Shown here piece by piece: positions 7,851 to 16,954 of a stretch of 64,000 nucleotides of DNA. The stretch is taken from assembly GCF_010994035.1 (NCBI RefSeq), contig NZ_WIXN01000019.1:26802-90801 (forward strand), in the 5' to 3' direction. The first letter of the stretch is position 1, and every line of letters starts with the position of its first letter. The DNA is from Virgibacillus aidingensis. GTDB lineage: Bacteria > Bacillota > Bacilli > Bacillales > Amphibacillaceae. Position numbers and translations under genes: made by a program. The notes beneath the pieces are model-generated. The model did not search any database, had not been told where the DNA came from, and saw only the letters and a list, made by a program, of their open reading frames with translations.

Positions 7851-9053
7851 ATGAACTTACAGGAGCAACAGACAAACCAGCTGCACCGAATTTTATTAAT
7901 TGCCGGAATCGTTATAGCTGCAATAAATTTACGACCAGCCATTACTTCCGTTGGACCGCTGATTGGTACGATTCGTGATGATATAGGATTGTCGAACTGG
8001 AGTGCAGGGATATTAACAAGCCTTCCGCTTATTGCATTTGCTGTACTGTCTCCCATTGTCCCGAAACTGGGTAATCGCTATACAAATAACATTATCATGC
8101 TTGCCGGATTAATTATTTTATTCATCGGAATTAGCATCAGATCTTTATCATTTGTTTTTTTCCTGTTCCTCGGCACCTTATTTGCAGGTTTGGGGATAGC
8201 CATATGCAATGTGCTGCTGCCCGCGGTTATTAAAGATAAATTCCCGGCAAAGGTTGGATTGATGACGAGTATTTATTCCACCACAATGGGGATATTTGCT
8301 GCAACTGCCTCCGGAGTAAGTGTGCCAATTGCATCCGGGCTAGGATTCGGCTGGCAGATTGCCCTGATTGTTTGGGCCATTCCCGCAGTAATTGGAATTA
8401 TTATCTGGCTTTACCTTGTGAAAAAGCCGGAGCCGCATGAAAAAAAAGAAATGAAATTTATTACCAATAATGATAACCGTATGTGGAAATCTTCTTTAGC
8501 CTGGCAGGTAGCAGCCTTTATGGGCTTGCAGTCATTTCTATTTTACGTAACGATATCCTGGCTGCCGGAAATTTTGCATCATTACGGTTTAACTCTGACG
8601 GCTGCAGGCTGGATGCTGTCTTTTACCCAATTTGTCGGTCTTCCTGCAAGCTTTATTGTCCCTGTACTGGCAGGAAAGTTTTCCACTCAACGTCCAATCG
8701 TTATTACACTTGGCATATTTTCCGTTTTAGGTTATGGCGGCTTGCTGGTAGGACAATCTATGGTTGTGATGGTTATCAGTACTATACTGATTGGTTTATC
8801 GCTCAGTGGTTCATTTGCGCTGGCACTGACCTTTCTGGGACTCCGTGCCCGTAATGCCAGACACGCTTCCGAACTCTCCGGCATGGCGCAGTCTCTCGGT
8901 TATGTACTCGCTGCGACAGGACCCATGTTTATCGGTTATTTATTTGATTTAACCGCAGCATGGACGGTGCCGCTCCTTACGATGATGATAGTGACTGCGC
9001 TTGTAACCCTGTTTGGTTGGGGTGCCGGCCGGAATAAGTTTGTACTTGAGTAA
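7851..9053 (+). CDS. MFS transporter, CynX/NimT (YycB) family
   Basis: A 400-aa, 12-TM major facilitator. The N-terminal motif A-A-I-N-L-R-P-A-I-T-S-V-G-P-L (residues 23-37) is diagnostic of the cyanate/nitroimidazole transporter branch that includes B. subtilis YycB. The central cytoplasmic loop (about 190-215) is charged. ATG 7851 is preceded by GAAAGGAATTG. Family members export or import small anions or amide drugs; the actual substrate is unknown. Confidence 0.87.
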   Translation: MNLQEQQTNQLHRILLIAGIVIAAINLRPAITSVGPLIGTIRDDIGLSNWSAGILTSLPLIAFAVLSPIVPKLGNRYTNNIIMLAGLIILFIGISIRSLSFVFFLFLGTLFAGLGIAICNVLLPAVIKDKFPAKVGLMTSIYSTTMGIFAATASGVSVPIASGLGFGWQIALIVWAIPAVIGIIIWLYLVKKPEPHEKKEMKFITNNDNRMWKSSLAWQVAAFMGLQSFLFYVTISWLPEILHHYGLTLTAAGWMLSFTQFVGLPASFIVPVLAGKFSTQRPIVITLGIFSVLGYGGLLVGQSMVVMVISTILIGLSLSGSFALALTFLGLRARNARHASELSGMAQSLGYVLAATGPMFIGYLFDLTAAWTVPLLTMMIVTALVTLFGWGAGRNKFVLE

Positions 9054-9227
9054 CTTGGCAAGTTGTTTACACGTTATACTGCCAGGAGCTGTTTGTCATT
9101 TACGACTGCTGTATTATAATAGGAGGGTGAAGACTGGTATGGTTTGATTATTGGAACCTTAATCCTCCTATTTGCTTCTCTGCCCTGAGGTTCATACAGC
9201 ATTAGACTAAATTTAAAGGAGATCAAG

Positions 9228-9425
9228 ATGTCAGACATTGCAAAAAGACTGATTACAGAAGCAGCCGGATGGGTGTTAACTGCCATTGGCGCGTATTTTG
9301 TATACGAGGATACTGCCAATATTATTGCCTATATTATTTTGGGAATTGGGATTTTACTCGTTCTAACCAACTTTCCATTTACCGGCTATTCAAAAAGAAA
9401 TAAGTCCCAAAAAAATGACGGATAA
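9228..9425 (+). CDS. Small two-TM membrane protein
   Basis: 65 aa with a strong ribosome site AAAGGAGATCAAG before ATG. Two hydrophobic segments (about 12-27 and 31-48) and a basic, lysine/asparagine-rich C-terminal tail. No family recognised. It lies between two MFS genes on the same strand; functional link unknown. Confidence 0.6.
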   Translation: MSDIAKRLITEAAGWVLTAIGAYFVYEDTANIIAYIILGIGILLVLTNFPFTGYSKRNKSQKNDG

Positions 9426-9495
9426 ATAAACAAAAATTTAAGAAAAAACCCATTGCCCGGAAGTCCGAAATATATTAAAATAACGTAGATAATAT

Positions 9496-10698
9496 ATGGA
9501 TTGTGAGATGATGGGGATGCCTAAATCAATATGGCTGCTGGTGATCGCGACTACAATCAACGTAACCGGCGCCTCTTTTTTATGGCCGTTAAATACAATA
9601 TACATGCACAATGAGCTCGGCAGAAGTTTGGCTTTTGCGGGGTTTATTTTAATGCTTAATCAGGCAGCGTCCATTGCAGGCAATCTGATTGGCGGTGCGT
9701 TATTTGATAAAATCAGCGCTTATAAAACGATACTTTTTGGAACCGGTTTTGCGATGACTGCTGCTGTTATTCTCTCTTTGCTGCATGAGAACATTACAGC
9801 CTATTCTATTCTCCTCATTATGATCGGCTTTGGGGCAGGGATTACGTGGCCGGTGATGTTTGCGATGGCCGGTTCGATCTGGCCGGAAGGAGGAAGGCGT
9901 GCATTCAATGCTATTTATGTAGCCCAAAACTTAGGGGTAGCTCTTGGAGCGACGATTGGCGGTTATATTGCCAGTATTTCTTTTGACTATATATTTATGG
10001 CGAATGCTTCACTTTTCCTTGTGTTTTTTCTTATTGTATTATTAACTTTTAAACCGATAGACCAGGAGCGGGACAGACAGATGCATACTACGGTGGTGGG
10101 TCAAAGCGGCGAAGTGAAAAGCAAAACCGCATTTATCGCTTTACTTATTTTATGCAGCGGCTTTTTAATCACATGGATGGCGTACAGTCAATGGCAGTCC
10201 ACCATCGCTTCTTATACACAGGATATTGGCATTCCATTGGAACAATATAGTACACTATGGGCGATTAATGGTTTTCTTATCGTTTTGGGCCAGCCTCTGG
10301 TAAAATGGTTTGCAGGAAGGATAACCTCGCAAAAGATGCATATTTATGTGGGGAACACCATTTTAATTGGCTCATTTGCGGTTGCCATGGTATCAGATAC
10401 TTTTACGATGTTTGCGGTGGCAATGGTAATTCTGACCATCGGGGAAATGCTCGTTTGGCCGGCGGTTCCAACACTTGCAAATGAACTGGCACCAAAAAAT
10501 CGCAAAGGTTTTTACCAGGGAATGGTTAACAGTATTGCAGCGGCAGGCAGAATGACAGGCCCGCTTCTTGGAGGGCTCATTGTTGATCTCTTTAATATTG
10601 AACTGCTGTTCTTTCTGTTGCTGGCCTTACTTCTCATCCCCTATTTTTCCACGCATTTTTATGATAAAGGCGTGAAACCAAAAGAGCGAAGTGCATAG
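9496..10698 (+). CDS. MFS transporter (multidrug-efflux type)
   Basis: A 400-aa, 12-TM major facilitator with the loop 2-3 motif G-G-A-L-F-D-K-I-S (residues 56-64) and the C-motif-like G-x-x-x-G-P-x-x-G-G (R-M-T-G-P-L-L-G-G) in the second half, typical of the MdtG/YttB-type antiporters. Several in-frame ATG codons (9496, 9508, 9511, 9517) precede the first helix and none has a strong ribosome site, so the exact start is uncertain. A HAD phosphatase gene follows after 17 bp and is probably co-transcribed. Confidence 0.85.
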   Translation: MDCEMMGMPKSIWLLVIATTINVTGASFLWPLNTIYMHNELGRSLAFAGFILMLNQAASIAGNLIGGALFDKISAYKTILFGTGFAMTAAVILSLLHENITAYSILLIMIGFGAGITWPVMFAMAGSIWPEGGRRAFNAIYVAQNLGVALGATIGGYIASISFDYIFMANASLFLVFFLIVLLTFKPIDQERDRQMHTTVVGQSGEVKSKTAFIALLILCSGFLITWMAYSQWQSTIASYTQDIGIPLEQYSTLWAINGFLIVLGQPLVKWFAGRITSQKMHIYVGNTILIGSFAVAMVSDTFTMFAVAMVILTIGEMLVWPAVPTLANELAPKNRKGFYQGMVNSIAAAGRMTGPLLGGLIVDLFNIELLFFLLLALLLIPYFSTHFYDKGVKPKERSA

Positions 10699-10715
10699 AA
10701 TGGAGGAATTTATCT

Positions 10716-11450
10716 TTGGATCGTACGATTAAGTTAGTAGCCTTGGATATGGATGGTACTTTATTAAATAGTGATGAGGAAATTTCAGATTATACGAAAG
10801 AAGTCATACAGAAGGCGCTGGATAAGGACGTGCATGTGGTCCTCAGTACGGGCCGTTGGTTAAAGTCGTGTTACCCTTATGCAGAACAGTTAAATTTGAC
10901 TTCTTATCTTGTGACTGCCAATGGCGGTGAAATATGGACAATGAATAAAGAATTGCTTGACCGGCATTTGCTGGCCGCGGATAAAGTGGAGAAAATGTGG
11001 CATATTGGAAAAGAAGTCGGGGTGCATATGTGGATGATGGCGACAGACCATGTCTTCCGAAATACCCCGCCGGAAAATTTCCATCATTATGATTGGCTGA
11101 AATTCGGATGCCACTCCCTGGAGAACGGGAAACTTGAAAAAATGGTGGAGGAGTTATCCTATATCGAAGGGCTGGAACTGACGAATTCTATGCCGACAAA
11201 TGTGGAAGCAAATCCTGAAAATGTAAGCAAGGCAGCAGCTTTGAAAAAAGTCTGCAGGAAAATTGGCATAACGATGGATGAAGTGATGGCTTGCGGGGAC
11301 AGTTTGAATGATATTAAAATGATACAGGAAGCGGGCATTGGTGTTGCCATGGGCAATGCCCAGGAAGCGATTTTAAAGGCTGCAGATGTGGTCACGGATA
11401 CGAATGACAGAGATGGTGTGGCACTTGCGATTGAGAAGTATGTGCTGTAA
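10716..11450 (+). CDS. Cof-type HAD-superfamily sugar phosphatase
   Basis: A 244-aa hydrolase of HAD class IIB. Motif I D-M-D-G-T-L-L (residues 11-17), motif II S-T-G-R, motif IV C-G-D-S-L-N-D (about 190-196) are intact; the cap domain lies between. It dephosphorylates sugar phosphates, FMN or similar substrates in the cytoplasm. The TTG start 10716 has GGAGG 7 bases before it. It follows the MFS gene by 17 bp. Confidence 0.9.
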   Translation: MDRTIKLVALDMDGTLLNSDEEISDYTKEVIQKALDKDVHVVLSTGRWLKSCYPYAEQLNLTSYLVTANGGEIWTMNKELLDRHLLAADKVEKMWHIGKEVGVHMWMMATDHVFRNTPPENFHHYDWLKFGCHSLENGKLEKMVEELSYIEGLELTNSMPTNVEANPENVSKAAALKKVCRKIGITMDEVMACGDSLNDIKMIQEAGIGVAMGNAQEAILKAADVVTDTNDRDGVALAIEKYVL

Positions 11451-11572
11451 ATGAAGATGGATTAGAACAGATGCGTGAAACCATTTTCAACTTCTCTTTA
11501 CGGTGATGATTACCGCACATTGTATCTGAAATGTGAAAGGAGTATAATGATAAGGGAAAGGAGATGCTGGCT

Positions 11573-11749
11573 TTGTCATTTTACCGTAAAGAAGAAGTTC
11601 CTGAAGTGGAAACCGCCGTATGGTCCTGTACTAGTGATGATTGTCAAGGATGGATGAGGGAGTCTTACAGTTTTGAAAAAGAACCTGAATGCCCGCTTTG
11701 TAAGTCTGCTATGGAGCAGGAAACACGGGTGCTTCCGGAATTAAAGTAA
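11573..11749 (+). CDS. ydjO: YdjO-type cold-inducible protein
   Basis: A 58-aa zinc-ribbon-like protein with two CxxC pairs: C-T-S-D-D-C-x-G-W and E-C-P-L-C, followed by the conserved end R-V-L-P-E-L-K, the signature of the B. subtilis YdjO family (cold-inducible, function unknown). I place the start at TTG 11573 (M-S-F-Y-R-K, like M-S-Y-Y in YdjO) because AAAGGAG ends directly against the in-frame ATG 11564, which is too close to act as its ribosome site. A terminator follows at 11799. Confidence 0.85.
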   Translation: MSFYRKEEVPEVETAVWSCTSDDCQGWMRESYSFEKEPECPLCKSAMEQETRVLPELK

Positions 11750-11798
11750 GATTTAGTGTCTCTGTCTGTTTTAATAAAATATGTAATGAAGCTGAGGA

Positions 11799-11826
11799 AG
11801 ACGCTGGGATGCCGGCGTCTTTTTTG
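11799..11826 (+). terminator. Rho-independent terminator after ydjO
   Basis: AGACGC ... GCGTCT stem followed by TTTTTTG. Confidence 0.7.
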
Positions 11827-11956
11827 TTTGGTTGTGATTCCTGGGGCCTGCAGCGAAAAAGATTGGAATAATACTGTATATATAGAAATAGGATGAATTA
11901 GAGAGTCTTGTCCTGCATCATTTATAATTTGATAAAAAATAACGGGGAGTGTTTAT

Positions 11957-13477
11957 ATGAGGTATGCAAACCCAAATACGGAAGGTGCGCTTGTAAGCTT
12001 CAAGCGCAGGTACGATAATTTTATTGGCGGTGAATACCGACCGCCAGCGAGTGGAAAGTATTTTGAAAATGTAAGTCCTGTTACAGGAGAAGTTTTCTGT
12101 GAGATAGCCAGATCCAACAAGGAGGACGTGGAAGCTGCGGTGGATGCAGCGCATCATGCAAAAGAGGCATGGGGAAAAATGTCTGTAGCCGAGCGGGCAA
12201 ATATTTTAAACAAAATTGCGGATAGAATGGAAGAAAACCTGGAAATGCTTGCAGTGGCTGAAACTTGGGATAACGGAAAAGCAGTAAGAGAACCGCTGGC
12301 AGCTGATATTCCGCTGGCCGTAGACCATTTTCGCTATTTTGCCGGAGTTATTCGTGCACAGGAAGGCGGTATCAGCCAAGTTGACGATGACACGATAGCT
12401 TATCATTTTCATGAGCCATTAGGAATCGTTGCACAAATTATTCCCTGGAATTTCCCAATCCTGATGGCGACATGGAAATTGGCTCCGGCACTGGCTGCAG
12501 GCAACTGTGTTGTTTTAAAACCGGCGGAACAAACGCCGGCGTCCATTCACGTTCTCATGGAACTGATTCACGATCTATTGCCGGCTGGGGTTGTTAATAT
12601 TGTCAACGGATTTGGTGTAGAAGCAGGGAAACCACTTGCATCAAACAGCCGGATTTCCAAGGTTGCATTTACGGGGGAGACAACAACAGGACGATTAATT
12701 ATGCAGTATGCTTCAGAAAATATTATCCCGGTTACACTGGAGCTTGGCGGAAAATCTCCTAATATTTTCTTTGAAGATATTATGGATAAAGATGATGCTT
12801 TTCTGGATAAGGCTGTAGAGGGTCTTGTAATGTTTGCCTTAAATCAGGGCGAGGTTTGTACATGTCCGTCACGTGCCCTGGTTCATGAGTCTATATATGG
12901 AGCATTTATGGAGCGGGCTATTGAAAGAGTGAATCAGATAAAAATCGGTCATCCGCTTGACACAGAGACAATGATGGGGGCACAGGCTTCCATGGAACAG
13001 ATGGAAAAAATCAAATCCTATCTGGATATCGGCAAGCAGGAGGGTGCCGAAATTACTGCTGGCGGAGATGTAAACAAGCTGGAAGGAGAATTAGAGGGCG
13101 GCTACTATGTAGAGCCGACCATTTTTAAAGGCGATAATAGTATGCGTATATTCCAGGAGGAGATTTTTGGGCCAGTTCTATCGGTAACAACTTTTAAAGA
13201 TAAGGAAGAGGCGATGGAAATCGCAAACGATACATTATATGGGTTGGGTGCAGGTGTTTGGACACGGAATATTAACGATGCATATCGATTTGGCCGCGGA
13301 ATTAAAGCAGGTCGTGTATGGACAAATTGTTATCATCAGTATCCGGCTCATGCTGCGTTTGGAGGATACAAGAAATCCGGTATAGGCCGGGAAAATCATC
13401 TCATGATGCTGGGACATTATCAGCAGACGAAGAATCTGTTGGTAAGTTATAGTGAGGGAGCTGCAGGGCTGTTCTAG
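11957..13477 (+). CDS. NAD-dependent aldehyde dehydrogenase (AcoD/ExaC/AldA-like)
   Basis: A 506-aa enzyme of full family length that oxidises aldehydes (acetaldehyde is typical for this branch) to acids with NAD(P). Visible motifs: I-P-W-N-F-P-I (NAD pocket), [16 protein letters not shown], catalytic Glu in L-E-L-G-G-K-S-P-N and catalytic Cys in [11 protein letters not shown]; the double-cysteine E-V-C-T-C-P form marks the ExaC/AcoD group. It is followed by a terminator and then by a DUF779 gene, a partner often found beside this group of enzymes. Confidence 0.92.
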   Translation: MRYANPNTEGALVSFKRRYDNFIGGEYRPPASGKYFENVSPVTGEVFCEIARSNKEDVEAAVDAAHHAKEAWGKMSVAERANILNKIADRMEENLEMLAVAETWDNGKAVREPLAADIPLAVDHFRYFAGVIRAQEGGISQVDDDTIAYHFHEPLGIVAQIIPWNFPILMATWKLAPALAAGNCVVLKPAEQTPASIHVLMELIHDLLPAGVVNIVNGFGVEAGKPLASNSRISKVAFTGETTTGRLIMQYASENIIPVTLELGGKSPNIFFEDIMDKDDAFLDKAVEGLVMFALNQGEVCTCPSRALVHESIYGAFMERAIERVNQIKIGHPLDTETMMGAQASMEQMEKIKSYLDIGKQEGAEITAGGDVNKLEGELEGGYYVEPTIFKGDNSMRIFQEEIFGPVLSVTTFKDKEEAMEIANDTLYGLGAGVWTRNINDAYRFGRGIKAGRVWTNCYHQYPAHAAFGGYKKSGIGRENHLMMLGHYQQTKNLLVSYSEGAAGLF

Positions 13478-13506
13478 AATTGTTATTGTATAGCCAGAAG
13501 GAAAAG

Positions 13507-13537
13507 GAGCTATGGTTTGCACCGTAGCTCTTTTTTT
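13507..13537 (+). terminator. Rho-independent terminator
   Basis: GAGCTATGGT pairs with ACCGTAGCTC (one G-U), then seven T. Confidence 0.8.
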
Positions 13538-13659
13538 AATTAGTATGAGCGAGATTCATGCTGGTTTTCTGACAACTTCCAAGAATGAATTATCAATTTT
13601 TCTCTGCATATGCATATAATAGTCCAGGTTTAAGCAGAAATTAAAATAGGGGGGATATG

Positions 13660-14025
13660 ATGGCTGATCGGGTAAAGGCAACAAATGAAGCACTGGCACT
13701 GATCAATAGATTGAAAGACATCCATGGAGATTTAATGTTTCACCAATCAGGAGGGTGTTGTGATGGTAGTTCACCGATGTGCTACCCGCGGGGCGAATTC
13801 CGGACAGGTGAGTCAGATATTCTGCTTGGTGAAATAGGGGGAACGCCATTTTATATATCAAAGGATCAATATGAATATTGGAAACATACACAGTTGATTA
13901 TAGACGCGGTAGACGGCCGCGGCGGAATGTTTTCACTGGAAGGTCCGGAGGGGAAAAGGTTTTTGACAAGGTCAAGGGTGTTTACCGAGGAGGAGAGAAG
14001 TGAGGTGGAGAAGGCAGGTATTTAA
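13660..14025 (+). CDS. DUF779 domain protein
   Basis: A 121-aa protein of the DUF779 family, recognised by H-Q-S-G-G-C-C-D-G-S-S-P-M-C (residues 27-40; three conserved cysteines and a histidine that could bind metal) and the later G-G-x-x-F-S-L-E-G-P-E-G. Its function is unproved; members occur beside acetaldehyde dehydrogenases, as here, suggesting a role as redox or maturation partner (inference from context). ATG 13660 is preferred to 13657 because GGGGGG ends 5 bases before it. Confidence 0.85.
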   Translation: MADRVKATNEALALINRLKDIHGDLMFHQSGGCCDGSSPMCYPRGEFRTGESDILLGEIGGTPFYISKDQYEYWKHTQLIIDAVDGRGGMFSLEGPEGKRFLTRSRVFTEEERSEVEKAGI

Positions 14026-14030
14026 GATAG

Positions 14031-14067
14031 ACCGTCAAATCTCAATCAAGAGGTTTGGCGGTTTTTT
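14031..14067 (+). terminator. Rho-independent terminator after DUF779 gene
   Basis: ACCGTCAAATCTC (14031-14043) pairs with GAGGTTTGGCGGT (14050-14062), followed by TTTTTT. Confidence 0.75.
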
Positions 14068-14332
14068 ATATTTAAATAGAGTATCAATGGACTATTTACT
14101 TTAAAATTTGTAATGTCTTTATAGGGTTAGCACAATCCTGTATATGTTTTATGTTAATCTATGAATAATATTAAATTCTTTGTTTTATTAGTTTTATCAT
14201 GTGAACAACAGAAGTTTTAATATTTATTTGAAAATATTTAATCATAAATAAAATTTTTCTCTACTATTATTGGAAAATACTTCATTGAATGGTACTATTG
14301 TAACGAATCAATTTATTTTTAGGAGGTTAGAT
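14068..14332. other. AT-rich upstream region of cas3
   Basis: About 265 bp, very AT-rich, that must hold the cas3 promoter. No clear sigma-A promoter could be singled out. It contains GGGTTAGCAC (14124-14133), the same word as in the CRISPR leader (22592-22601), probably by chance. Confidence 0.4.
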
Positions 14333-16741
14333 ATGGTTAAAATTGCTCATGTGCGTGAAAAAGATAATAAAATCCAAACAGTCTGCTATCATTTACTTGG
14401 TGTAAAAAAATTAGCTGAAACATTTGGTGAAAAGTTAGGTCTTAAGCATGTTGCCGGTTTGGCAGGATTATTGCATGATTTGGGGAAATATACAGATACA
14501 TTTCAAAAATACATAAATGAAGTAGCTTTTTATTCTGAAAGTACGGAAATGAAACGAGGAGACGTTGACCACTCTACCGCGGGAGGCAAGTTGTTATTTT
14601 CATTGTTTCATAATAAGGAAAATACACCGTTTGAAAAACTTTTAGCCGAAATTGTTGGAAACGCAATTATTTCTCATCACAGCAACCTGCATGATTATAT
14701 AACATCTGAAATCCAATCTGACTATTTAAGACGTGTGAGAGATAAAGAATTGAAAGAATATGAAAACGCTGTTGATTGCTTTTTTCAAGAGGTTATGGAT
14801 GAAAAAGACTTTAATCAATATGTTTCCAATGCAGTGAATGAACTTCAACAGTTTATGAATATGAGCCCCACACAAAGTTTCTTTCTAACAAAGTATATCT
14901 TTAGCTGTTTAATCGATGCAGACCGAACGGATACCCGTTGGTTTGAAGAAAAAACCATAGATGTACAGGACTTCCAGCATGATAAATTATTTGCCTCATA
15001 CTATGAAAAGTTAATAAGCAAACTTGGTTCATTTAAAAAGAATAGTAAAGGAAATGAACAAATCAATATATTGCGTCAACAGATGTCAGAACAGTGTGAT
15101 TTATACGCAGATAAACCTTCTGGGATTTATACCTTATCCATACCGACTGGCGGTGGTAAAACGCTGGCCAGTCTCCGTTATGCTTTAAAACATGCGCAGA
15201 AATTTAATAAACAAAGAATCATTTATGTTGTCCCCTTTACAACAATCATAGAGCAGAATACACAAGAAGTTCGTAATATTTTAGAGGATGAAGACCACAT
15301 TTTAGAGCATCATTCAAATGTCATTGATGAAGATGAAGAAAACGATGAACAATCCGATGGGTTAATTACAAAAAAAGAAAAATTAAAGTTGGCCAGAGAT
15401 AATTGGGATAGTCCAATCATTTTCACGACAATGGTTCAATTTTTAAATATTTTTTATGCCAAAGGAAATAGAAATACAAGACGTTTACATAATCTGAGCC
15501 ATTCAGTACTCGTATTTGACGAAGTACAAAAAGTCCCCACGAAGTGTGTTTCACTTTTTAATGAGGCATTAAATTTCTTAAAAAAGGACGCACATTGCAG
15601 TATATTGCTTTGCACTGCCACACAACCAACGCTGGAAAACGTAGATCATTTTCTTCTGAAAGAACGTGATGGGGAAATTGTGCAAAATTTATCCGATGTT
15701 TCCAAAGCTTTTAAAAGAGTTGATATTATAGATCGGACAGAAAGACCGACGAATAATGACGAGTTGGCAGAATGGGTTAAATCCAATGCAGAGGCATGGG
15801 GAAGTACCCTTGTAATATTAAATACAAAATCAGTAGTAAAAGAACTATACGAAAAATTAAAGGACAGTTCACCACTGCCGGTTTACCATCTGAGTACGGG
15901 CATGTGTGCGGCACATAGGAAAGATATTTTAAGCGATATTAGAACATTATTAAACAATAAAGTTCCTTTTATATGTATAACGACCCAGTTGATTGAAGCA
16001 GGGGTGGATGTCAGCTTTAAATGTGTCATACGGTCTTCAGCTGGACTGGATTCCATTGCTCAAGCAGCAGGACGGTGTAACAGACATGGTGAAAAAGATG
16101 TGCAAGATGTTTATGTGATAGACCATGCTGATGAGAATCTTTCTAAGCTAAAAGAAATAAAAACTGGTAAAGAAATAACCGGTAATTTGTTGGTGAGATA
16201 TAAAAAGAAGGAAGATGAATATGATAGTAGTTTATTATCCCAAGTTGCAATGGATGAGTACTTTCGCCATTATTATCAAAAAATGGAAACCGATCTGAAC
16301 TATTACATTCCACAGGTAGATAAAGAGATGACGAATCTGTTAATGGCAACCCGAAAAGAAAACGATTACGTAACTGCTTATAAAAAGAAATACGATACAG
16401 AATTACCTTTGTATCTGACCGGCAGCTATAAGACCGCAGCAAATCACTTTCAGGTTATTGACCAAATAACAACAGCTATTATTGTACCCTATGGAAAAGG
16501 AAAAGAGATCATTGCTCAGTTAAATAGTGCAGAGCGAGTTGACGATTTATCCACACAGTTAAAAAGAGCACAACAATATACAGTAAATGTTCATTCACAA
16601 GAATTAACCAAATTAAAACAGGATAATGCTATCATTTCCCACTTGGAAGGTACCATTTATGAACTAAGGGAAAATTGGTATAGCGGAGAGTATGGTATTG
16701 ATTTGCTGGGTGAAGGTGAGATGGGAAGTTTAATTATGTAA
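14333..16741 (+). CDS. cas3: CRISPR-associated helicase/nuclease Cas3 (type I-C)
   Basis: An 802-aa fused HD nuclease-SF2 helicase that degrades DNA after Cascade forms an R-loop. HD domain: L-L-H-D-L-G-K (H-D at about 48-49) plus D-H-S-T-A-G-G (79-85); Walker A P-T-G-G-G-K-T (271-277), DEAD-box form V-F-D-E-V-Q-K-V-P (394-402), motif III L-C-T-A-T-Q-P, motif VI A-A-G-R-C-N-R-H. All catalytic motifs look intact. ATG 14333 has AGGAGG 6 bases upstream; the longer frame to 14270 starts with an unsupported non-ATG codon. Unlike many I-C loci, a 365-bp gap separates it from cas5c; that gap holds the guide-like RNA and the small ORF described below. Confidence 0.96.
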   Translation: MVKIAHVREKDNKIQTVCYHLLGVKKLAETFGEKLGLKHVAGLAGLLHDLGKYTDTFQKYINEVAFYSESTEMKRGDVDHSTAGGKLLFSLFHNKENTPFEKLLAEIVGNAIISHHSNLHDYITSEIQSDYLRRVRDKELKEYENAVDCFFQEVMDEKDFNQYVSNAVNELQQFMNMSPTQSFFLTKYIFSCLIDADRTDTRWFEEKTIDVQDFQHDKLFASYYEKLISKLGSFKKNSKGNEQINILRQQMSEQCDLYADKPSGIYTLSIPTGGGKTLASLRYALKHAQKFNKQRIIYVVPFTTIIEQNTQEVRNILEDEDHILEHHSNVIDEDEENDEQSDGLITKKEKLKLARDNWDSPIIFTTMVQFLNIFYAKGNRNTRRLHNLSHSVLVFDEVQKVPTKCVSLFNEALNFLKKDAHCSILLCTATQPTLENVDHFLLKERDGEIVQNLSDVSKAFKRVDIIDRTERPTNNDELAEWVKSNAEAWGSTLVILNTKSVVKELYEKLKDSSPLPVYHLSTGMCAAHRKDILSDIRTLLNNKVPFICITTQLIEAGVDVSFKCVIRSSAGLDSIAQAAGRCNRHGEKDVQDVYVIDHADENLSKLKEIKTGKEITGNLLVRYKKKEDEYDSSLLSQVAMDEYFRHYYQKMETDLNYYIPQVDKEMTNLLMATRKENDYVTAYKKKYDTELPLYLTGSYKTAANHFQVIDQITTAIIVPYGKGKEIIAQLNSAERVDDLSTQLKRAQQYTVNVHSQELTKLKQDNAIISHLEGTIYELRENWYSGEYGIDLLGEGEMGSLIM

Positions 16742-16743
16742 AG

Positions 16744-16830
16744 AACCTGTCTGTTTAAAAGACAGGCCTCCACTTCTAATTATTATTATTTCAATCCGCG
16801 CTAAAAGCGATTAATTAAATATACGTAATT
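16744..16830 (-). ncRNA. CRISPR-repeat-derived guide RNA (CreA/CreR-like), minus strand
   Basis: On the minus strand, bases 16811-16788 form a degenerate copy of the array repeat: 5' ATCGC, a shortened stem-loop CGCT-TTT-AGCG, and the 3' handle GCGCGGATTGAAAT, which matches the last 14 bases of the array repeat with one change. It is followed by a 21-nt pseudo-spacer (16787-16767) that ends exactly at a hairpin, CCTGTCT/AGACAGG (16766-16746), with TTCTTT after it. Upstream there is an extended -10, TGC-TATAAG (plus strand 16837-16845), placing the RNA start near 16830. Cas5c, the I-C repeat endonuclease, could process it to a handle CGGATTGAAAT plus pseudo-spacer. RNA ends are predictions; the repeat similarity is seen directly. 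Confidence 0.8.
16746..16766. terminator. Bidirectional hairpin between cas3 and the guide RNA
   Basis: CCTGTCT (16746-16752) and AGACAGG (16760-16766) with loop GTTTAAA. It can end cas3 transcription on the plus strand and the guide RNA on the minus strand (tail TTCTTT). Confidence 0.65.
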
Positions 16831-16836
16831 ACTTCA

Positions 16837-16867
16837 CTTATAGCACAGTATTTACGTTAATTTACCA
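16837..16867 (-). promoter_or_regulatory. Predicted promoter of the guide RNA (minus strand)
   Basis: Extended -10 element TG-C-TATAAG (plus-strand 16845-16837 read in reverse). The -35 region, around 16860-16867, is weak, as is usual with an extended -10. Confidence 0.5.
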
Positions 16868-16874
16868 AAAGGTT

Positions 16875-16898
16875 TTCAATAAAAATTACAAGTGAAGG
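16875..16898 (+). promoter_or_regulatory. Predicted Cascade binding site: TTC PAM plus pseudo-protospacer
   Basis: TTC at 16875-16877 (the usual type I-C PAM) is followed by 16878-16898, which matches the 21-nt pseudo-spacer of the guide RNA at 18 positions. The three mismatches are at positions 6, 12 and 18 counted from the PAM, the bases that are flipped out of the crRNA-DNA hybrid in type I complexes. Pairing stops at base 22, shorter than the 33-36-nt spacers of the array, so binding without full R-loop and without Cas3 cleavage is expected. The site overlaps the predicted -35 of the downstream small ORF. Confidence 0.85.
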
Positions 16899-16925
16899 AA
16901 CACATTTACCCCTTCTGCATAAAAT
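16897..16925 (+). promoter_or_regulatory. Candidate promoter of the 24-codon ORF
   Basis: GGAACA (16897-16902), 17-bp spacer, TAAAAT (16920-16925; one change from TATAAT), predicted start near 16932. The -35 is poor and partly covered by the predicted Cascade site, whose protein footprint would extend over it. A second candidate, TTTACC (16905) with TTATAA (16929), would also be blocked or roadblocked. Confidence 0.4.
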
Positions 16926-16954
16926 TGCTTATAAAAAGAAGGGAGAAATTTTAA

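Noticed and set aside
14124..14133. GGGTTAGCAC upstream of cas3, identical to a word in the CRISPR leader
   Set aside because: Only 10 bases, without the partner arm or a repeat; chance match is likely.
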